This document shows positions 6,423-9,777 of a DNA stretch of 9,777 nucleotides, one piece after another. Origin of the DNA: an uncultured Chitinophaga sp. (GTDB lineage: Bacteria > Bacteroidota > Bacteroidia > Chitinophagales > Chitinophagaceae); assembly GCF_937874145.1 (NCBI RefSeq), contig NZ_CALNBI010000254.1, positions 1 through 9,777 of the forward strand, in the 5' to 3' direction. Under the pieces are notes generated by a model. The model made no database searches and was not told the DNA's origin. It saw only the letters and a list, made by a program, of their open reading frames with translations. Each line of letters opens with the position of its first letter. Positions within the stretch are counted from its first letter, which is position 1. The position numbers were made by a program, and so were the translations under genes.

Positions 6423-7121
6423 TTATTTATGCCCGATGGGGATGCCCGCGCCCAGCAAAATCTGCCGGCTGCGCCCGGAATACCCTTCCCGTTTGTAGAG
6501 ATTGGTAAGCCCCAGGCCGAATTGTAGGTTCAGGCGGATGCCTTTCCCTTTCATGAGAATGTACTGTACGTCGAATGCCGCCCCGGCATCGAGCCGGTGG
6601 ACGTCGTCCCGGGCATCGTAGGTGTAGGAAAGCGTGCCGTTTTCCCTTTCGCTGTGGAAGATGTCGCGCGCTACCGTCCGCACCGCGATCTGCGGGCCTG
6701 CCGCAATACCGAAGGAGGGCGAAATCCGCCAGCGCATGAGCGGCGAAAAAGTGATATAGGTCAGCTTCCTGTCGAATTCCGAACCTGCCAGCATCGAATC
6801 TTCCGGCGGCTGGAAGTAGTTTTCGTAGCGGAGGCGGTTGGCGCCGCGGGGGGAGCGCATGATGATATCCAGCTCCAGCTGCCAATGCTCCGCCAGGTCG
6901 AAAGCCGTATAGGCCCCAATAGCGAGCGCCGCCCTGGGATGCTGCCCGGTTGCATGCTGCAGCCAGCTTTCCGACGCTCCGAGGTAGATACCGATATGCA
7001 GTTTATCGCTGGTCAGCTTCTTCCCGAAAACGAGCGCGATCAATGCCTGCCCGGCCGTTGCTTTCGGTGCGAGCATCCCGCCGAAGGCGAGGCAGAGTGA
7101 TATGACGATGCATTTTACCAT
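6423..7121 (-). CDS. Small outer membrane beta-barrel protein
   Basis: A 232-residue exported protein; signal peptide MVKCIVISLCLAFGGMLAPK with cleavage near ATA/GQ. The rest alternates strands and short turns: LHIGIYLGASESW, AALAIGAYTAFDLAEHWQLE, KLTYITFSPLMRWRISPSFG, IAAGPQIAVRT, DAGAAFDVQYILMKGKGIRL and NLQFGLGLTNLY, ending in QILLGAGIPIGHK. This is the look of an 8-strand PorT/OMP_b-brl-type barrel. The pattern 'signal, GIYLG, SPLMRW, GAAFDVQY, FGLGLTN' is generic and gives no substrate. It starts only 4 bases after the stop of the Omp85-like gene, so the two are almost surely co-transcribed and may be translationally coupled. Confidence 0.75.
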   Translation of the reverse strand: MVKCIVISLCLAFGGMLAPKATAGQALIALVFGKKLTSDKLHIGIYLGASESWLQHATGQHPRAALAIGAYTAFDLAEHWQLELDIIMRSPRGANRLRYENYFQPPEDSMLAGSEFDRKLTYITFSPLMRWRISPSFGIAAGPQIAVRTVARDIFHSERENGTLSYTYDARDDVHRLDAGAAFDVQYILMKGKGIRLNLQFGLGLTNLYKREGYSGRSRQILLGAGIPIGHK

Positions 7122-7125
7122 GTTG

Positions 7126-8325
7126 TTATTTCATCCATGCGCTGCCAAACTGGATGTAGGCGCCCCATTGCTCGGGGCCCCGCGCCACGTCCACGCCCAT
7201 GTATAGTTTGAATTTCCTTGCCAGCAGATAGCGGATACCCGCACCTCCGTTGTACACCCATTTGGCGGAGCCGAAATCCGAATAGTCATCGAACGCCTTC
7301 CCCGTACCACCGAAGAACACGGCGCTCCACCGGCGGAACATATTCCATCGCTGCTCCGTTTCCACGAGGATATTGGCATCGCCCTGGTACCGCCCGCGCG
7401 GTATGCCGCGGAGATCGATGGAAGGCTTGTAGTAGAAGGGGATATCACCAAAAACCTGCTGCACGTCCGCCCGGAACCCGCATACCCATTTCCCCGAATG
7501 GCCGAAAGGGATGTAGGCATAGGCGAACCCGTTCAGGTGCGTATAATCGAAATCGCTGCCCAATGCCGAAGCGGATAGGTTGGCTTCGAGATGGGCTTTA
7601 TAGCCTTTGTTGGGCGTGAAGATGTTATCGCGGTTATCGAATTCCGCCAATATGCCCGCAATGCTGCTGATATTATCGAATTCACGGGGTTTGAAGAGGG
7701 AATCCGGCAGCACATGGCCGGTGAGCGTAGCTTCTGTTTTGGTGAAGATATACTGCGCCCCGGCCGAAAAGCCCTGCCAGCCGATTTGTTTCTGTACGCG
7801 GAGGAATAAAGGGATCATTTTGAGGGAGGTGCCGTACTTCACTTCGCCGATCCGGGGAAGGGTTTTGTAATAGTGCAGGTTCATATCGAAATACGCCGCC
7901 ATCACCGTATAGCGTAACTGCCAGGGCACGATGGTGGCGGTACGGAATGCGCCGGCTCCCCAGCTTTTGCTGGCGGTATAAAAGGCGAGCGCGCCGGTAA
8001 TGTCCGGCGGGATGGCTACGGCATGTTTGGGGCGGTTGACGAGCCGGGGTTGCTTGTGTTTATGGAGAAAAACGGGCACGATGGCGCCACCAAATCCTAC
8101 CGCCGGCTCGGTGATGATATAGGGCACCGGAACGAAGCCGCCGGCATTCAGTATCCAGTCGCTAAAATCAATGGCGTGGTCGAGGGAATCACGGAGGGAG
8201 AATTTCCATTTTACCGGTGCGGCAGTGTCCTGCGCCAGGCATGGATGAATCCATAACAGCAGAGAGATGCCGCAACACAGGCACCACCATGCCACCGGTA
8301 TGTACTTTTTCCAGATTCGCATCAT
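7126..8325 (-). CDS. Omp85/surface-antigen barrel without POTRA domains
   Basis: The frame is open back to 8439, but the ATG pair at 8325/8322 is the likely start. It gives a clean signal peptide (RIWKKYIPVAWWCLCCG, cleaved near CLAQ/DT), and the region before it is a hairpin with an A-run. The product is about 399 residues. Landmarks of the Bac_surface_Ag (Omp85) barrel are clear: PYIITEPAVGFGGAIVPVFL near the front, FDNRDNIFTPNKGY at about 229-242, LRGIPRGRYQGDANILVETE at about 305-324 (the conserved RG-x-x-RGRY lid-lock region), and YNGGAGIRYLLARKFKLYMG then YIQFGSAW at the end. There is no room for POTRA repeats, so it is not BamA or TamA proper. The function of these short Omp85 proteins is unsettled; two-partner export, lipid handling or scaffolding have been suggested for relatives. 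It leads an Omp85, small barrel, PepSY-like, MetA-type gene string. Confidence 0.85.
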   Translation of the reverse strand: MMRIWKKYIPVAWWCLCCGISLLLWIHPCLAQDTAAPVKWKFSLRDSLDHAIDFSDWILNAGGFVPVPYIITEPAVGFGGAIVPVFLHKHKQPRLVNRPKHAVAIPPDITGALAFYTASKSWGAGAFRTATIVPWQLRYTVMAAYFDMNLHYYKTLPRIGEVKYGTSLKMIPLFLRVQKQIGWQGFSAGAQYIFTKTEATLTGHVLPDSLFKPREFDNISSIAGILAEFDNRDNIFTPNKGYKAHLEANLSASALGSDFDYTHLNGFAYAYIPFGHSGKWVCGFRADVQQVFGDIPFYYKPSIDLRGIPRGRYQGDANILVETEQRWNMFRRWSAVFFGGTGKAFDDYSDFGSAKWVYNGGAGIRYLLARKFKLYMGVDVARGPEQWGAYIQFGSAWMK

Positions 8326-8479
8326 GTATCTTTTCTGAAGGAGAAAAGCACTTGTACAGCCATGTTTCAAGCTGTACAAGTTTTTTTTTGATGATGCTTT
8401 ATCTGGATTGCTAGAAGACGGAGTACATAAAACCACCAAAAACGGCAGCGGCGCAATAGCAGCGAAGGCCGCAATAATT
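8326..8479 (-). promoter_or_regulatory. Gap between the FGE and Omp85 genes, likely 5' leader
   Basis: This stretch of 154 bases holds the end of the FGE transcript and probably the promoter and leader of the Omp85-like gene. Its main visible content is the hairpin at 8350-8389. A matching Bacteroidota promoter could not be read with confidence. The open frame that runs through it is not likely to be translated. Confidence 0.35.
8350..8389. terminator. Perfect 11-bp hairpin, terminator-like, mostly plus-oriented
   Basis: ACTTGTACAGC at 8350-8360 pairs exactly with GCTGTACAAGT at 8371-8381 around a 10-base loop, and is followed on the plus strand by eight more T (8382-8389). On the minus strand, the direction of all genes nearby, the same hairpin is preceded by the A-run and followed by GCTTTTCT, a weaker T-tract. 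The simplest reading is a bidirectional terminator that ends the FGE transcript. An attenuator in the Omp85 leader, or an end for an antisense RNA, are alternatives. Confidence 0.7.
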
Positions 8480-9598
8480 TTAAGGCTGGTCCGTAACCTT
8501 TCGCGATGCCACTACCCTGGTGCTGTCCGTCCTGTCTTTCACACAACGGAAACCGATATGCGAGGCGCCTGAATCATAGGCCGTTCCGCGGCGGGCGCTG
8601 GGGCGGTAATTGATGCAATAGTTGTCTGCGCAGAGAAAAGAACCTCCCTTAGTAACACGTTCCCGGGCGTAATTGTTGCCGGGATGGTAACATTGCTCCG
8701 GGCCACGGGGGTTCTTCACCAGGTGCGCCACGCCGGATTTCCGGTAAGCCGCCGCATCGTACCAGTCGCCCGTCCATTCCCAGACGTTACCGATCATATC
8801 GTACAGCCCGAAATTGTTCGCCGCGAAGCTTCTCACCGGCGCGGTGCCGTTATGCCCGTCGGACCGCAGGTTGATCCCCGGGAATTTCCCCTGCCAGGTA
8901 TTGGCCATATAGCGCCCGTTATCCGTAAAATCATTTCCCCAGGCGTATCTTTTCCCTGCCAGTCCTCCCCGCGCCGCAAACTCCCATTCCGCCTCCGTGG
9001 GCAATCGCTTGCCGGCCCAGCTGGCGTATGCCTGCGCGTCTTCCCAGGCGATGTGCACCACAGGATGGTCCCACCGCCCCTCGAGCCCGCTGCCGGGCCC
9101 TTCAGGGCTTTTCCAGCAGGCGCCGGGCACCCATCTCCACCAGTGCCCGATTTGTTCCATGGGTACTTCTCCCGCGGGCATAAAAAACACCATAGAGCCC
9201 GGCTGCATGAGCTCCGGCGCGGGCTCCGGCGTACCCGGCGGCAGTTGCTGCTTCAGTTCTTCCCAATCCGGCTTCCGCTCGGCCACCGTCTTATACCCGG
9301 TTGCGTCCGCGAAAGCTTTGAATTGCCGGTTGGTCACTTCCGTGCAGTCCATCCAGAAACCATCCACTTCCACAGGATGCGCCGGGCGCTCGTGGTCGTA
9401 CGATTCCGGTTCGTCGGTCCCCATCATGAACGTACCTCCCGCCACAAAAACCATATCCGCCGTGGAGCCGGGAACGGGGCAGCACGACATCTCGCGGCCG
9501 GGGAAGGCGGCGGCGGCAAGGGATTCCGGGGGCTGCCCGCCGGAATGGCAGCCGGCACATGCCAGCACAACCAGGCAGATCGTATTCCGAAGTAACAT
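8480..9598 (-). CDS. Formylglycine-generating enzyme homologue (SUMF1/FGE), lipoprotein-like
   Basis: A 372-residue FGE-sulfatase domain protein. Aerobic FGEs oxidise the cysteine of a sulfatase CxPxR motif to formylglycine. The signal MLLRNTICLVVLACAGC has candidate lipidation cysteines at 14 and 17. The domain starts at about 47: FVAGGTFMMGTD, AHPVEVDGFWMDCTEVTNRQ, DHPVVHIAWEDAQAYASWAG, KRLPTEAEWEFAARGG, then NNFGLYDMIGNVWEWTGDWY. The C-terminal catalytic block RVTKGGSFLCADNYC keeps both copper-binding cysteines (Cys323 and Cys328), and GASHIGFRC follows. Many FGE-fold proteins lack these cysteines, so their presence argues for real activity. The segment of about 100-160 with GYKTVAERKPDW and GSMVFF is usual for bacterial FGEs linked to arylsulfatases. 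It starts 11 bases after the HAD gene stop, implying one transcript. No sulfatase is in the window; one is expected beyond 9777. An exported FGE suggests maturation outside the cytoplasm. Confidence 0.93.
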   Translation of the reverse strand: MLLRNTICLVVLACAGCHSGGQPPESLAAAAFPGREMSCCPVPGSTADMVFVAGGTFMMGTDEPESYDHERPAHPVEVDGFWMDCTEVTNRQFKAFADATGYKTVAERKPDWEELKQQLPPGTPEPAPELMQPGSMVFFMPAGEVPMEQIGHWWRWVPGACWKSPEGPGSGLEGRWDHPVVHIAWEDAQAYASWAGKRLPTEAEWEFAARGGLAGKRYAWGNDFTDNGRYMANTWQGKFPGINLRSDGHNGTAPVRSFAANNFGLYDMIGNVWEWTGDWYDAAAYRKSGVAHLVKNPRGPEQCYHPGNNYARERVTKGGSFLCADNYCINYRPSARRGTAYDSGASHIGFRCVKDRTDSTRVVASRKVTDQP

Positions 9599-9609
9599 AA
9601 TGATGATTT

Positions 9610-9777
9610 TTAGGGTTCGGGATAGATGGTTTTCCAGTCTTTGCGCATATCGATCAACGTCCAGCCTTTCGCATTCGCTTCGTCCATCGCCTTATCGAGC
9701 CGCCCAACGTGAGAATTCCTGTCGTAAGCCCATTCGCGGAGGCTGTCGGTATGATGTACGATCATGACCAGGTGTTC
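9610..9777 (-). CDS. HAD-family phosphatase, C-terminal 55 residues only
   Basis: The frame is open from the right edge to the TAA at 9612-9610, giving the last 55 residues, which begin EHLVMIVHHTDSLREWAYDR. The run HHTD-REWAYDR-SHVGRLDKAMDEA-GWT-ID-KDWKTIYP matches, from memory, the C-terminus of exported HAD-like phosphatases (haloacid dehalogenase superfamily, phosphoserine-phosphatase-like) that often sit beside arylsulfatase and FGE genes. The catalytic DxDxT motif lies outside the window, so activity cannot be judged. It is followed 11 bases later by the FGE start, so both are likely in one operon. The residue pattern is distinctive, but only a fragment is visible. Confidence 0.75.
   Translation of the reverse strand, partial: EHLVMIVHHTDSLREWAYDRNSHVGRLDKAMDEANAKGWTLIDMRKDWKTIYPEP

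Noticed and set aside
4783..6498. Long plus-strand open frame of 571 codons
   Set aside because: It lies opposite three well-supported minus-strand genes with signal peptides and family motifs, and its protein is rich in His, Arg and Phe without domain-like pattern. High GC at third positions explains the lack of stops.
8326..8439. N-terminal extension of the Omp85-like protein
   Set aside because: The extra 38 codons cover the perfect hairpin and A-run and would bury the signal peptide that begins at 8325.
1..9777. CRISPR arrays, insertion sequences or attachment sites
   Set aside because: No regularly spaced repeats, transposase-like proteins or terminal inverted repeats were seen; the only direct repeat is the 17-base pair inside the first gene.

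Overview
The window looks like a chromosomal segment from a Bacteroidota bacterium, most likely near Chitinophaga or another Chitinophagaceae. This is inferred from three things: GC in the mid-50s by eye, start codons without Shine-Dalgarno motifs (often A-rich upstream), and envelope protein types common in that group (DUF4136 lipoprotein, PepSY-like protein, PorT-type barrels, Omp85 without POTRA domains, lipoprotein-type formylglycine-generating enzyme). The species cannot be fixed from the window alone.

Layout. Positions 1-1010 hold the 3' part of a plus-strand gene for a Gly/Tyr/Trp-rich envelope protein. Positions 1011-1606 form a convergent gap with a strong plus-strand terminator hairpin and a second GC-rich hairpin, but no convincing gene. 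Everything from 1607 to 9777 is on the minus strand. Read in transcription order, right to left, this is: the C-terminus of a HAD-family phosphatase (9777-9610); a formylglycine-generating enzyme homologue with a lipoprotein-like signal (9598-8480); a gap with a perfect 11-bp hairpin; an Omp85/surface-antigen barrel (8325-7126); a small beta-barrel (7121-6423); a periplasmic PepSY-like protein (6393-5851); a phenol-degradation/neuromedin-U-type outer membrane protein (5841-5044); a gap of about 156 bp; a beta-barrel of unknown family (4887-3859); a DUF481-like barrel whose GTG start overlaps the previous stop (3865-2804); a DUF4136 lipoprotein (2783-2223); two stacked terminator hairpins; and a small helical periplasmic protein of Spy/CpxP-like type (2143-1607).

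How the genes may work together. Every complete gene carries an export signal, and the tight spacing (4, 9, 29, 20 bp, and one 7-bp overlap) suggests two or three transcription units devoted to the outer membrane and periplasm. A formylglycine-generating enzyme with both active-site cysteines next to a HAD phosphatase points to a sulfatase gene just outside the window, beyond 9777. The train of five barrels downstream could be a surface module working with that sulfatase, or simply neighbouring envelope genes. No mobile element, CRISPR array, tRNA or rRNA was seen. The genes are recognisable families. The less explained parts are the gene combination and the hairpins in the gaps.
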